Positions 48,449-57,644 are shown, counted from the first letter of the stretch. The stretch is 64,000 nt of DNA from JABDJX01 sp039942715 (GCA_039942715.1 JBDVBY010000001.1:310001-374000), one strand, 5' to 3'. The notes: generated from the letters alone by a model not told the origin. Numbers and translations are program-made.

Positions 48449-49978
48449 TCAATCCGGCACGGTGAAAATCTGTCCCGGGTAAATCAAATCTGGATTGCGG
48501 ATCCTATCTGTGTTGGCGTCAAACACCCGCACAAAAAGTGGCCCATCGCCATATTTTTCCCGAGCAATACCCCAAAGCGTGTTCCCCGGCTGGACCGTGA
48601 TCAGCGACACAGGCGCAATCGACATCTCGCTCTCTTCTTCGATCGAGCGGATAGCGGCAATAGACTCGCGTCTGAACGGTGTTTCGGCGCGCGATACAAC
48701 TTCGCCTGCCGCGTTCACCTCATCGACCCGCAATGTGTAAGTGCCTGTATCCACATCCGGCAATTCAGTGCGCCACTGACCGCCAGCCCCAATGTCTGCT
48801 TCGATCAGCAACGCATTGTTCAGATAAACCCGCACGAGGGCGGCCCCGGTGGAACGGCCTGCCAACGCGACTTCGCCTTCGGCGTCATAGCTGATGGAGT
48901 CAATCGACACATTGGTGAGCGCTTCGGGCAAATCGCCAGCTGATTGTAGTACCCGTATGCCAGTTTCGTCCGCCACCAAAACCGTCGGGGATGCAGGTGC
49001 GACGGCGACAATGTCAGGTGCCGCTTCAATCGCAGGTGCCTCATTCGCGTTTGGTGCTTCGATTTGTATTTCAGGGGCTGCAGCAATCACGGGCTCGTCG
49101 CTAACAGCTTCAGGCTGTGTTTCACTAACAGCCTCTTGCTCTGCGGCCAGGGCTGTCTCAGATGAAGCAACATCTTCTGTCGGCTCGGATGTGACAACAG
49201 CAGGCTGGATTGGCCCTAATATCACCGACGCCTGCGCCTCCAATTCAGTTCCGTCCGCTGCCGTTTCGGACAGAGTCAAAATGCGTGGCCCATTCGAGGG
49301 CCCAAGTTCCGAGAACATCACGAAGTTGCCCGTACCGTCGGCAATCGCTGATCCCGCCTCTTTGCCGTCCATCATCAGACGCACAGCAGCACCTGGCGCT
49401 GTGCGCCCCGCAATAAGTGTGGACCCACCCGGTTCGACACGCACAATGTCAAATTCTGCCGAACTCCTGCGATCCTCATTGCGCGTGGCACCGGTTTCCT
49501 CAGCACTCAGCGAAGCCTCCGGAGCAGCTTCTGAGGTTGGTTCAGAGGCATTTGCAACGGAGTCTTGTGGAGCTTCCTCTTCGGAGGTTTGCTCTGCTGT
49601 TTCTTCTGCAGGCTCAGAGGCAATCGGGGCCGCAGTCGCGCTCTCAGCCTCAGACGGCGCGCTCTCACTCGGCATTGGCTGCGGAGTGGCCACGGCCGTT
49701 TCGGCTTCCGGCTCAGGTTCAGGTTCAGGTTCAGGTTCAGGTTCAGAATGCTCAACTACCGGCGCTTCACCGGTTTCAATACGCGGTACTGCCGGAGCAT
49801 CCACGGGCGTTTCAACACCTGCAGTTTCGGGAAGTGCCGCGATCTCGTCCGGCGCGTTGTGGCCAAACAGCCAGTAAATCGCGCCCAGAAAAGCAGCGAT
49901 CAAAACGGCAATTATGCCTCTCCAAATGGGCGTCACGGCAGTGTTTCTCCCCCCAGAATCCGGGATTATCTTTTTCAT
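48449..49978 (-). CDS. LysM-domain protein with Pro/Glu/Ala-rich linker
   Basis: Membrane-anchored protein of about 509 residues. One N-terminal helix (GIIAVLIAAFLGAIYWLFG), a long disordered region rich in Pro, Glu, Ala and Thr, including a short EPEPEPEPEP run encoded by five perfect AGGTTC hexamers (49715-49744), two Ig-like or carboxypeptidase-regulatory-like segments (VRLMMDGKEAGSAIADGTGNF; VRVYLNNALLIEADIGAGGQW) and a C-terminal LysM (VQPGNTLWGIAREKYGDG to YPGQIFTVPD). It probably binds peptidoglycan. The start is uncertain: ATG 49978, ATG 49990 and TTG 50038 are all in frame. Confidence 0.85.
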   Translation of the reverse strand: MKKIIPDSGGRNTAVTPIWRGIIAVLIAAFLGAIYWLFGHNAPDEIAALPETAGVETPVDAPAVPRIETGEAPVVEHSEPEPEPEPEPEPEAETAVATPQPMPSESAPSEAESATAAPIASEPAEETAEQTSEEEAPQDSVANASEPTSEAAPEASLSAEETGATRNEDRRSSAEFDIVRVEPGGSTLIAGRTAPGAAVRLMMDGKEAGSAIADGTGNFVMFSELGPSNGPRILTLSETAADGTELEAQASVILGPIQPAVVTSEPTEDVASSETALAAEQEAVSETQPEAVSDEPVIAAAPEIQIEAPNANEAPAIEAAPDIVAVAPASPTVLVADETGIRVLQSAGDLPEALTNVSIDSISYDAEGEVALAGRSTGAALVRVYLNNALLIEADIGAGGQWRTELPDVDTGTYTLRVDEVNAAGEVVSRAETPFRRESIAAIRSIEEESEMSIAPVSLITVQPGNTLWGIAREKYGDGPLFVRVFDANTDRIRNPDLIYPGQIFTVPD

Positions 49979-50067
49979 TTTACCGCGCATACCCTTGCGC
50001 GCTTGAGCGACCTTATCAACAGGGGTATCAGGGGTCAAAACCCCTTTACCTTGAGGCTATTGACGCA

Positions 50068-50622
50068 ATGACGGAAACTCTGCCTTCTCCCCGCTTTTCA
50101 ATCTGTGTTTATTGTGGTGCGCGCGATGGAAATTCGCCTGCCTATTTGCAAGCTGCGCATGACCTTGGCGCGCTTATCGGCGCACGCGGGTGGCGGTTGG
50201 TTTTTGGGGCGGGCGATCACGGGATCATGGGCGCTGTGGCAGACGCGGCGCGACAGAAGGGTGCAGAGACGCTGGGCGTGATCCCGACGCATCTGATTGG
50301 CACCGAGATGAATGTGCGTCGGAGCGACCAGATCATCACCGAGACGATGCACGAACGCAAAAAAGTGATGTTGATGAATGCCGATGCGGTCGCCGTGTTG
50401 CCGGGTGGTGCAGGCTCGCTTGATGAATTCTTTGAGGTGCTGACATGGGCGCAGCTTGGATTGCACGACAAGCCAATTGTTCTGGTGAATGTCGAAGGCT
50501 ATTGGGATCCGCTGATTGCGTTGATTGAGAATGTTGTGGATCAAGGGTTTGCAGATAACAGTCTGCGCGGTTTGTTTCAGGTGGCGCGCACAGTTGATGA
50601 CGTTGGCGATCTCTTACCTTAA
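50068..50622 (+). CDS. LOG-family (lysine decarboxylase-like) nucleotide phosphoribohydrolase
   Basis: Protein of 184 residues of the LOG/YvdD family, which hydrolyses (cytokinin) nucleoside 5'-monophosphates to base and ribose phosphate. Motifs: CVYCGARDGNSPAYLQAAHDLG, WRLVFGAGDHGIMGAVADAA and the catalytic/phosphate loop AVLPGGAGSLDEFFEVLTW (PGGxGTxxE with Ser for Thr). KPIVLVNVEGYWDPL follows. Start ATG 50068 as MTETLPSPRF; the long upstream frame is a shadow of the LysM gene. Repeat copy C begins at the base after the stop. Confidence 0.92.
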   Translation: MTETLPSPRFSICVYCGARDGNSPAYLQAAHDLGALIGARGWRLVFGAGDHGIMGAVADAARQKGAETLGVIPTHLIGTEMNVRRSDQIITETMHERKKVMLMNADAVAVLPGGAGSLDEFFEVLTWAQLGLHDKPIVLVNVEGYWDPLIALIENVVDQGFADNSLRGLFQVARTVDDVGDLLP

Positions 50623-50682
50623 TTGCGCCGCGCTTGCGCGCGTCGCGGTGCCTCCGGCGGGAGTATTTTCAAATAGATGAAG
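50623..50682 (+). repeat. Dispersed GC-rich gene-end repeat, copy C (no hairpin core)
   Basis: TTGCGCCGCGCTTGCGCGCG, then GTCGCGGTGCCTCCGGCGG and the tail GAGTATTTTCAAATAGATGA. The central GGGGGC/GCCCCC hairpin is missing, while both ends match. It fills exactly the gap between the LOG stop codon and the rmuC stop codon (convergent). Confidence 0.85.
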
Positions 50683-50683
50683 G

Positions 50684-51931
50684 CTACAATAGGCGGTCTT
50701 TAGCAACCAGTTTTGGCACCATGGGTTCGGTTTCCTCTGGGGCCAGTTCCTCGAAGTCAAAATTATCAAGACGATCCGCGCGCTTGCCTGCACGTTGCGC
50801 TGCCGTGATCACGCCAGAGACATCTTCGCCAGCTTGGCGCAGATGCGTTTCCAGTTTGCCTGCTTTCTCGCCGATAATCTCGACGTCGCGGTGTAGATGG
50901 CGCAAAGCTTTTCGGATTTCACCGGCCTGTTCGCGCATGCGGGCGTCTTTGAGGATCGCGCGCATCGTATTAAGTGTCGCCATGCAGGTGGTTGGGGAAA
51001 CGATCCACACCCGCATGTCAAAGCCCTTGCGCACCACGTCAGGCAGGCGCGCGTGCAGCTCTGCGTAAACCGCTTCTGAGGGCAAGAACATCAGCGCACC
51101 GTCGGCTGTTTCACCCTCGATGATGTATTTGGCTGCAATATCCTGCAGATGTTTTGTCACATCTTGCTTGAACATGGCGCGAGCGCGGGTTTTGGCCTCT
51201 TCGGTGTCGGCACTGACATAGGCCTTATAAGACTCAAGCGGGAACTTGGCGTCTATCACGATCGGGCCCGGCGGGTTTGGTAAGTGGATCAGGCAATCGG
51301 CGCGCTTACCGTTGGAGAGTGTTTCCTGCATCGCATAACTGTCCGATGGCAGCGCTTTGGAGACAATGTCATTGAGTTGAATTTCCCCAAAAGCCCCACG
51401 CGCTTGTTTATCAGACAGAATGTCCTGCAGGCTCAGCACATCGTCTGAGAGCTTTTCGATGTTGCTTTGAGCTTTGTCGATTGTGGCGAGGCGTTCCTGA
51501 AGCTGTGTCAGGCTTTTCGTGGTTTTTTCCGAACTGCCATGCAGAGTTTCTTTCATACGCTCTTGCATCTCGGTCATCGCACGATTGGAGTTCATCGCCG
51601 TATCCGCCAGACGATCAGACATCTGCTGTTGCACTTCGGCCAGGCGCGCCTCCATGGTTTGGATCACTTGGTTTTGCGCCACGGCCTGCGTTTCTGACAC
51701 GGTTTGAATGTTACCCGCCAATTGTTGCTGCCCCGAGCCGAGCGTTTGCACATCCATGTTCAAACGGCCCACTTGGTTCGCGACCTGGCCAACCGCGTTG
51801 GCGGAGTGCCCCGCACGGCGCACAACAACAATCAGCAGGATAATGACGAGCGCTGCAATTAGTCCTGCAACCACTGCGGCAAGCTGCAGCGGGTCGTTCA
51901 GGTTGATCTGATATGCGCCAATCTGGATCAT
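50684..51931 (-). CDS. rmuC: DNA recombination protein RmuC
   Basis: Membrane-anchored coiled-coil protein of 415 residues with a nuclease-like domain, linked to limiting DNA inversions. N-terminal helix (about 15-37; AAVVAGLIAALVIILLIVVV), long coiled coil (about 45-180), and the RmuC core RGAFGEIQLNDIVSKALP, RADCLIHLPNPPGPIVIDAKFPLESYKAY, MFLPSEAVYAELHARLPDVVRKGFDMRVWIVSPTTCMATLNTM region. The start overlaps the mutL stop by four bases, so rmuC is coupled behind mutL. Confidence 0.94.
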   Translation of the reverse strand: MIQIGAYQINLNDPLQLAAVVAGLIAALVIILLIVVVRRAGHSANAVGQVANQVGRLNMDVQTLGSGQQQLAGNIQTVSETQAVAQNQVIQTMEARLAEVQQQMSDRLADTAMNSNRAMTEMQERMKETLHGSSEKTTKSLTQLQERLATIDKAQSNIEKLSDDVLSLQDILSDKQARGAFGEIQLNDIVSKALPSDSYAMQETLSNGKRADCLIHLPNPPGPIVIDAKFPLESYKAYVSADTEEAKTRARAMFKQDVTKHLQDIAAKYIIEGETADGALMFLPSEAVYAELHARLPDVVRKGFDMRVWIVSPTTCMATLNTMRAILKDARMREQAGEIRKALRHLHRDVEIIGEKAGKLETHLRQAGEDVSGVITAAQRAGKRADRLDNFDFEELAPEETEPMVPKLVAKDRLL

Positions 51932-53757
51932 CGCCGCCCAAACAGCCTTTCAATGTCGTGAAGCTTCAACTCAACATAAGTGGGGCGGCCGTGGTTGCAT
52001 TGGCCGGAGTGTGGTGTGGCTTCCATTTCACGCAAAAGCGCGTTCATCTCATCAGCGCGCAACCGGCGGCCCGAACGTACAGACCCATGACAGGCTACGC
52101 GGCTGATCACGGCTTCCACACGTGCTCCAAGCGTTGTGGTTTCGCCTAAGTCGTCGAGTTCGTCGAGAATATCGCGCAGCATGGCTTGGGCGTTCACTTG
52201 TCCCAGCAAAGCGGGCGTGGCGCGCACGGCAATGACGCCTTCGCCAAAAGGTTCGATGTCGAGGCCAAGTTTTGCCAGATCTTCAGCAACTTGAAGGAGT
52301 TGGTGTGCCCCTGCTCCAAGCTCAACAATTTCGGGCACCAAGAGCGCTTGTGAGGCGACGCCGTTTTCTGCGATCTGGCGTTTCAGCTTTTCATAGACCA
52401 ACCGCTCGTGGGCTGCGTGGGCATCGACGATCACAAGGCCATCAGCGGTTTGGGCGATGACAAAGGTTTCGTGTACATGCGCGCGGGCTGCCCCAAGAGG
52501 CAGGTCGGTTTCCTCTTGCACTGGGGGCGCTTCAAAAACTTCGGCGGTTTCTGCAAATCCTTCAGGCGCAAAACTTGATTGCGGCGGTGCGGATGGTCGT
52601 GGGCCATACGACGGCCCACGTAAGAGACTGTCCATTTGATAGACGCGCGGTTCGGTTTGCGGGGCTTGGAAGGCGCCAAGCGTGTCTTTGGCAACGGTGG
52701 TTGAAGCACGGTGACCTGCTTCCGCAAGCGCGTGGCGCAGGCCCGAGACGATCAGGCCACGCGCAAGGCCGGGATCGCGAAAGCGCACTTCGGATTTTGC
52801 CGGATGTACGTTGACGTCGACCAGATGCGGATCGCAATCGATGAACAACGCAACAGCAGCGTGGCGGTCGCGCGAGAGGTAATCCATATACGCGCCGCGC
52901 AAAGCACCAATCATCAGCTTATCGCGCACAGGGCGGCCATTGACGAAGAAATACTGATGGATCGAAGAGCCGCGCGAATACGTCGGGAGCGCTGCGTAGC
53001 CGGTGAGGTGCAGGCCTTCGCGCATCGCATCAATGGCGAGCGCATTTTCAGCGAAGTCTTTGCCGAGGATCGCGCGCAGACGTTGGGCAAGCGCCTCCAT
53101 CGGTTCGCCGGTTTCGGCCTCGACCCGGAAGGTCGAACGTGGGGTGTCACCGCTTTCGTCGATCAATTCAAAGCGCACATAGGGCTCGGCCATCGCAAGG
53201 CGTTTGACCACGTCCGAGACGGCCTGAGACTCCGCACGGTCGGTTTTGAGGAACTTGAGACGCGCGGGTGTCGCAAAAAACAGATCGCGCAATTCGACTT
53301 GTGTGCCTTGGGTGCCGGAAACCGGGCGCACCTGCCCCATCACGCCACCAGTCACATCAATGCGCGCGGCGTCCTCACCTGCGGGGCGCGATGTGATCGT
53401 CAAACGCCCGACGGCACCCAGCGACGGCAAAGCTTCGCCGCGAAACCCGAAAGTGTGGATGTTGAGCAGGTCTGAGCCGTCAATTTTCGAGGTGGCATGG
53501 CGCGAGAGTGCCAGTTCCAGATCCCTCGCCTTGATGCCGCAGCCATCATCGCTCACCCGGATCAGACGTTTGCCACCGTCAGCGATGGCGATCTCGATGC
53601 GGGCAGCGCCTGCATCAATGGCGTTCTCGACCAGTTCTTTGACCGCTGATGCGGGCCTTTCCACCACTTCGCCGGCCGCGATCCGGTTGATCGCCGCATC
53701 GTCCAACTGGCGAATTTCAGGCGTTTTTTGGCTTATGTTGGGGGCGCTGGATTGCAT
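51928..53757 (-). CDS. mutL: DNA mismatch repair protein MutL
   Basis: GHKL ATPase of mismatch repair, 609 residues. N-terminal: IAAGEVVERPASAVKELVENAIDAGA (motif I), VSDDGCGIKARDLELALSRHATSKI (II) and HTFGFRGEALPSLGAVG (III). The C-terminal dimerisation/endonuclease part keeps VDAHAAHERLVYEKLK (DxHAx2Ex4E, the latent endonuclease metal motif), ACHGSVRSG and QCNHGRPTYVEL. So this MutL is predicted to be a nicking endonuclease, as in most bacteria without MutH. First gene of the mutL-rmuC pair; divergent from yebC. Confidence 0.96.
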   Translation of the reverse strand: MQSSAPNISQKTPEIRQLDDAAINRIAAGEVVERPASAVKELVENAIDAGAARIEIAIADGGKRLIRVSDDGCGIKARDLELALSRHATSKIDGSDLLNIHTFGFRGEALPSLGAVGRLTITSRPAGEDAARIDVTGGVMGQVRPVSGTQGTQVELRDLFFATPARLKFLKTDRAESQAVSDVVKRLAMAEPYVRFELIDESGDTPRSTFRVEAETGEPMEALAQRLRAILGKDFAENALAIDAMREGLHLTGYAALPTYSRGSSIHQYFFVNGRPVRDKLMIGALRGAYMDYLSRDRHAAVALFIDCDPHLVDVNVHPAKSEVRFRDPGLARGLIVSGLRHALAEAGHRASTTVAKDTLGAFQAPQTEPRVYQMDSLLRGPSYGPRPSAPPQSSFAPEGFAETAEVFEAPPVQEETDLPLGAARAHVHETFVIAQTADGLVIVDAHAAHERLVYEKLKRQIAENGVASQALLVPEIVELGAGAHQLLQVAEDLAKLGLDIEPFGEGVIAVRATPALLGQVNAQAMLRDILDELDDLGETTTLGARVEAVISRVACHGSVRSGRRLRADEMNALLREMEATPHSGQCNHGRPTYVELKLHDIERLFGRR

Positions 53758-53908
53758 CCTACTAGGGATAGCAGGCCACAGAGGCGGCGTCCACCGGATT
53801 TGCCTTTGAAATCCTCACATTTCGCGCAGCCACACCCCCCTTGCAAAAACCACGTGCGCCAGACTATATCGCCTTTGAAAACCGAGATAAAAACCGAGGA
53901 GCATCGCC

Positions 53909-54658
53909 ATGGCTGGCCACTCAAAATGGGCGAATATCCAACACCGCAAAGGGCGTCAGGACAAGCTGCGCTCGAAGCTTTTCTCGAAGCTTTCCAAAGA
54001 GATCACAGTGGCTGCAAAGATGGGCGACCCGGACCCGGATAAAAACCCGCGTCTGCGCCTTGCCGTGAAAGAAGCCAAGTCAAACTCGGTGCCTAAGGAC
54101 GTGATTGATCGCGCGATTAGCAAATCTCAGGCGGGTGATGGGGATGACTATGAAGAGATCCGCTATGAAGGCTACGGGCCAAACGGCGTGGCGGTGATCG
54201 TTGAGGCAATGACGGACAATCGCAACCGCACCGCGTCTGTTGTACGTTCGACTTTTACCAAGCACGGCGGGAACCTGGGCGAAACCGGATCGGTGTCGTT
54301 CATGTTCGATCGCAAGGGCGAGATTTTGTACCCGGTTGACACGGGCGATGAAGACACTGTGATGATGGCGGCGATTGAAGCGGGCGCTGAAGATGTTGAA
54401 AGCTCGGATGACGGGCATGCGATTTACACTGAAGACAGCGATCTGAACGCTGTTTCTACCGCGATTGAGACTGCGTTAGGTGAGGCTGAATCCACCAAGC
54501 TGATCTGGAAGCCGACGACGACGACGGAGCTGGATCTAGAAGGCGCTCAAAAGCTGATGAAGTTGATTGAAGTGCTGGAAGATGATGACGACATTCAGCG
54601 CGTGACAGCGAATGTTGAGATGTCTGATGAGGTTATGGAACAGCTGTCTGCTGAATAA
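53909..54658 (+). CDS. YebC/TACO1-family protein
   Basis: Protein of 249 residues opening MAGHSKWANIQHRKGRQDKLRSKLFSKL, the universal YebC signature, with DRAISKSQAGDGDDYEEIRYEGYGPNGVAVIVE and GGNLGETGSVSFMFDRKG following. YebC proteins were called transcriptional regulators; more recent work on relatives supports a role in translation of difficult stretches such as polyproline. GAGGAG with about eight bases of spacing precedes ATG 53909. Repeat copy D follows. Confidence 0.95.
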   Translation: MAGHSKWANIQHRKGRQDKLRSKLFSKLSKEITVAAKMGDPDPDKNPRLRLAVKEAKSNSVPKDVIDRAISKSQAGDGDDYEEIRYEGYGPNGVAVIVEAMTDNRNRTASVVRSTFTKHGGNLGETGSVSFMFDRKGEILYPVDTGDEDTVMMAAIEAGAEDVESSDDGHAIYTEDSDLNAVSTAIETALGEAESTKLIWKPTTTTELDLEGAQKLMKLIEVLEDDDDIQRVTANVEMSDEVMEQLSAE

Positions 54659-54660
54659 GG

Positions 54661-54738
54661 TTTGCGCCGCGCTTGCGCGCGCCGCCTCGCTGGGGGCTCT
54701 GCCCCCAGACCCCCGGCATATTTTAAAACCGATGAAGA
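54661..54738 (+). repeat. Dispersed GC-rich gene-end repeat, copy D
   Basis: TTTGCGCCGCGCTTGCGCGC, GCCGCCTCG, hairpin CTGGGGGC-TCT-GCCCCCAG (54690-54708), ACCCCCGGCATATTTTAAAA and CGATGAAGA. It occupies the gap between the yebC and tyrS stop codons (convergent), leaving only two bases on the yebC side. Confidence 0.9.
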
Positions 54739-55992
54739 CTAAGGTGTGAGCTTGACCAATGCGTGGCGCTTTTTGCCTGCGCTAAGTTTGATTGGGCTGG
54801 CCAGAGCCACCGAGTCGAACATTTTCCCGGCATCGGTGAGCGGTTGATCATCAAGCTTTGCGCCATTCTCCGCAATCAGGCGTTTGGCGTCCTTGCCGGA
54901 CTTGGCCAACCCTGCCCGCACGATCAGTTGAGCAGCAGAAATGCCGTTCCCAAGGTCTGCCGCGCTAAGTTCCAGTGTTGGAAGGTCATCACCTACTCCG
55001 CCTTTTTCAAAGACTTCGCGCGATGTCGTCTCTGCGGCCTGTGCGGCCTCAAGCCCACGGCACAACGCGGTCACTTCATTGGCAAGCAGCACTTTGGCAT
55101 CGTTGATCTCTGAGCCTCCAAGAGCGCCAAGACGCTCACACTCCTCAATGGGCAGTTCAGTGAACAGTTTCAGGAACTTGCCGACATCCGCGTCCGGCAC
55201 ATTGCGCCACCATTGCCAGAATTCATAGCCCGACATCATGTCATCATTCAGCCAAACCGCGCCATCTGCAGACTTGCCCATCTTTTTACCGTCCGCGCGT
55301 GTGACAAGCGGGGTGGTCAGACCATAGGCGTCGCCTTGATCGACGCGCCGGATCAGGTCAGCGCCCGAAACGATATTGCCCCACTGATCCGACCCACCCA
55401 TTTGCAGGATGCAGCCATAGCGGCGGTGCAGCTCAAGGTAGTCATAAGCTTGCAACAACATGTAGTTGAATTCGATGAACGACAGCGGTTGTTCGCGATC
55501 TAGCCGGGATTTCACGCTCTCAAACGCGAGCAGACGATTGATGGTGAAATGCTTGCCGATGTCGCGCAGGAAATCGATGTAACCCAGCTTATCCAGCCAC
55601 TCGGCGTTGTTGACCAACGGCGAGTCTGTCGGGCCATCGCCGTAAGAGATATAGCGCGCAAACACCTGACGGATGCCATCGGCGTTAGAATTGATCTGAT
55701 CGACCGAGATGATTTTACGCATCTCATCCTTGCCGCTTGGATCGCCTACCTTGGTTGTCCCGCCGCCCATCAGTGTGATGGGGCGGTGCCCGGTTTTCTG
55801 CATCCAGCGCAGCAACATGATCTGCACAAGGTTGCCGATATGCAGCGAGGTCGCAGTCAGATCAAAGCCGATGTAGCCGGTGACGACGCCTTTGTGAAAA
55901 CGCGCATCCAATTCTGGCAGATCGGTACAATCCTGCATGAACCCACGCGAAATGATGGTAGCGATAAATTCAGATTTCGGGTGGTAGGTCAT
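54739..55992 (-). CDS. tyrS: Tyrosyl-tRNA synthetase (TyrS)
   Basis: Class I aminoacyl-tRNA synthetase of 417 residues. HIGH-like motif HIGN within GFDLTATSLHIGNLV, tyrosine pocket QAYDYLELHRRYGCILQMGGSDQWGNIV, KMSKS as ADGKKMGKSADGAV, and a C-terminal S4 domain (AAQLIVRAGLAKSGKDAKRLI). Start ATG 55992. Divergent from anmK with 69 bp between start codons. The KMSKS loop reads KMGKS, a common variant. Confidence 0.97.
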   Translation of the reverse strand: MTYHPKSEFIATIISRGFMQDCTDLPELDARFHKGVVTGYIGFDLTATSLHIGNLVQIMLLRWMQKTGHRPITLMGGGTTKVGDPSGKDEMRKIISVDQINSNADGIRQVFARYISYGDGPTDSPLVNNAEWLDKLGYIDFLRDIGKHFTINRLLAFESVKSRLDREQPLSFIEFNYMLLQAYDYLELHRRYGCILQMGGSDQWGNIVSGADLIRRVDQGDAYGLTTPLVTRADGKKMGKSADGAVWLNDDMMSGYEFWQWWRNVPDADVGKFLKLFTELPIEECERLGALGGSEINDAKVLLANEVTALCRGLEAAQAAETTSREVFEKGGVGDDLPTLELSAADLGNGISAAQLIVRAGLAKSGKDAKRLIAENGAKLDDQPLTDAGKMFDSVALASPIKLSAGKKRHALVKLTP

Positions 55993-56061
55993 GGTGATCC
56001 GTTTATGGTTCGCGTTACGCTGCGCACCTCATATACGAGTGTCTGGAACAAAGGAAAAGCC

Positions 56062-57219
56062 ATGAGCGACGCTGGAGCCATTTGGGCGCTTGGGGCGATG
56101 TCTGGCACATCGCTTGACGGGGTGGATGCGGCGATGATCCGCACCGATGGCACGCGTATCTTTGAGTTTGGAGAGAGCGCCTATCGCCCCTATTCAAGCG
56201 AGGAACGCACCGTGTTGCGCCGGGCCTTGGGGCAGATGTCAGGGCCTGACGTGGACGCCGCCGCAGAGGTGGTGGAAGTGGCGCATGCTGAGGTGTTGTC
56301 GGGTTTCAAGGACGCTGAACTGGTTGGTTTTCATGGTCAGACGCTATTTCACCGACCCGAATTGCGCGAAACCGTGCAAGCAGGGAACGGTCAGGTTCTG
56401 GCCGAGGCGCTTGATCTTGCGGTAGTTTGGGATTTTCGCACAGCGGACGTGAAGCTTGGTGGCGAAGGCGCGCCTCTTGCACCGTTCTATCATTTTGCAC
56501 TCGCTAAAAAAATTGGGGCGGCAGAGCCAGTGGTTTTTGTGAATATCGGCGGCGTGGCGAACCTTACTTGGGTTGATCCAAAGGCAGACGCGCCTGAGGT
56601 GGGCGAAGCGTGTTTGGCGTTTGACACCGGGCCGGGCAATGCGCGGATTGATGATCTGATGCAGGCGCGGCTGTCCCAATCCATGGACAAGGACGGTGCG
56701 CTGACCAGCAAAGGTGCTGTGCACGAAGAGGTGCTCGATGCGATGATGCGCGAACGGTATTTGCAACGCATGCCGCCCAAATCATTGGATCGCGACGATT
56801 TTGCAGGCTGGGCTAATTTGGTCGCCCCCCTTGAGGATGCCGATGCTGTGGCCACATTGGCTGCTGGCACTGCCGCCACGATTGCCCAAGGGTTAGAGCT
56901 TTGCCCGAAACCGCCCGCTCATGTCTATGTCACCGGTGGAGGTCGCAAAAACACCGGTTTGATGCAGATGATTGCCGCCTTGGCCCCCTGCCCGGTTAGC
57001 CCGGTTGAGGCGGCTGGATTTGACGGTGACATGTTAGAGGCGCAGGCTTTTGCGTTTCTCGCGGTGCGCGTTTTTGGCGGCTTTCCGACATCTGCGCCAA
57101 CCACAACGGGCGTCGCAGCCCCGGTTGGAGGCGGTAAAATCAGCACGCCGGGTGTCATGGACGCAATGGCTCAGACAATATCAAAGCCCTTTGGTGCAAG
57201 CTCGAACCAGTCAAACTGA
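56062..57219 (+). CDS. anmK: Anhydro-N-acetylmuramic acid kinase
   Basis: Phosphorylates and opens 1,6-anhydro-MurNAc during cell-wall recycling. From ATG 56062 (AGGA seven bases upstream) 385 residues: WALGAMSGTSLDGVDAAMIRTDG (phosphate 1 loop), VGFHGQTLFHRP, VVWDFRTADVKLGGEGAPLAPFYH, FVNIGGVANLTWV, CLAFDTGPGNARIDD and VYVTGGGRKN. The much longer open frame to 55549 is antisense shadow of tyrS. The 3' end overlaps the 3' end of the convergent cupin gene by 49 nt. Confidence 0.95.
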   Translation: MSDAGAIWALGAMSGTSLDGVDAAMIRTDGTRIFEFGESAYRPYSSEERTVLRRALGQMSGPDVDAAAEVVEVAHAEVLSGFKDAELVGFHGQTLFHRPELRETVQAGNGQVLAEALDLAVVWDFRTADVKLGGEGAPLAPFYHFALAKKIGAAEPVVFVNIGGVANLTWVDPKADAPEVGEACLAFDTGPGNARIDDLMQARLSQSMDKDGALTSKGAVHEEVLDAMMRERYLQRMPPKSLDRDDFAGWANLVAPLEDADAVATLAAGTAATIAQGLELCPKPPAHVYVTGGGRKNTGLMQMIAALAPCPVSPVEAAGFDGDMLEAQAFAFLAVRVFGGFPTSAPTTTGVAAPVGGGKISTPGVMDAMAQTISKPFGASSNQSN

Positions 57220-57590
57220 AACCCCGGGCTGACGGTGCAGCCGACAAGGCTCCAAGCGCCCGTGGTGTGGGCCGCTTGCCAATGGTCTTTTGGGACGATG
57301 ACTTGCGGGGACATATCGTTGCCAAGGTCGGGACCGAGGGTGTGAGACACGGTAGGGCCAGCTTTACTTTCCGCAAGCCGCAGGATCAGCGGTGCTCCTG
57401 CGTAAAAGTGCCAGATTTCAACAGCATCGACGCGGTGCCAATGGCTGCTTTCTCCTTCTTTGAGCAGGAAATATATCGCCGTGCCTGACGCGCGCGGACC
57501 ATCATCGGCCTCCCACGTCTGGCGATACCATCCGCCTTCGGGATGGGGTTTCAGGCATAGTGTTTTGATAAGGGTATCAGCGTCTTGCAT
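57171..57590 (-). CDS. Cupin_5 (DUF985) family protein
   Basis: Single-domain cupin of 139 residues: LCLKPHPEGGWYRQTWE at the start, AIYFLLKEGESSHWHRVDAVEIWHFYAGAPL (with the HxH and E of the first cupin motif), QVIVPKDHWQAAHTTGAWSLVGCTVSPGF and FDWFELAPKGF. This is the DUF985/cupin_5 group, proposed epimerase-like or sugar-binding, function unproven. Its last 16 codons overlap the end of anmK on the other strand. Confidence 0.92.
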   Translation of the reverse strand: MQDADTLIKTLCLKPHPEGGWYRQTWEADDGPRASGTAIYFLLKEGESSHWHRVDAVEIWHFYAGAPLILRLAESKAGPTVSHTLGPDLGNDMSPQVIVPKDHWQAAHTTGAWSLVGCTVSPGFQFDWFELAPKGFDIV

Positions 57591-57621
57591 AAGAACCGGG
57601 CCTTAACGCGTTGAAACAAAA

Positions 57622-57644
57622 AGGGGCACCATAACGATGCCCCT
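57622..57644 (-). terminator. lon terminator
   Basis: Minus strand: AGGGGCA, 9-nt loop, TGCCCCT followed by TTTTTG, 25 nt past the lon stop. The U-tract is on the lon side, so this is a normal intrinsic terminator for lon. It separates lon from the cupin gene on the same strand. Confidence 0.85.

Noticed and set aside
49705..49746. AGGTTC hexamer tandem repeat as a phase-variation tract
   Set aside because: The unit length is a multiple of three, so copy change only alters the Glu-Pro linker length of the LysM protein and cannot switch it off.
48894..49877. Plus-strand frame of 327 codons opposite the LysM gene
   Set aside because: A Ser/Ala/Gly-rich mirror of the Pro/Glu/Ala-rich LysM protein coding strand, with no start signal or family motif.
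55549..56061. Long plus-strand open frame leading into anmK
   Set aside because: It is antisense to tyrS for nearly its whole length and has no protein-like similarity; the Shine-Dalgarno-supported anmK start is at 56062.
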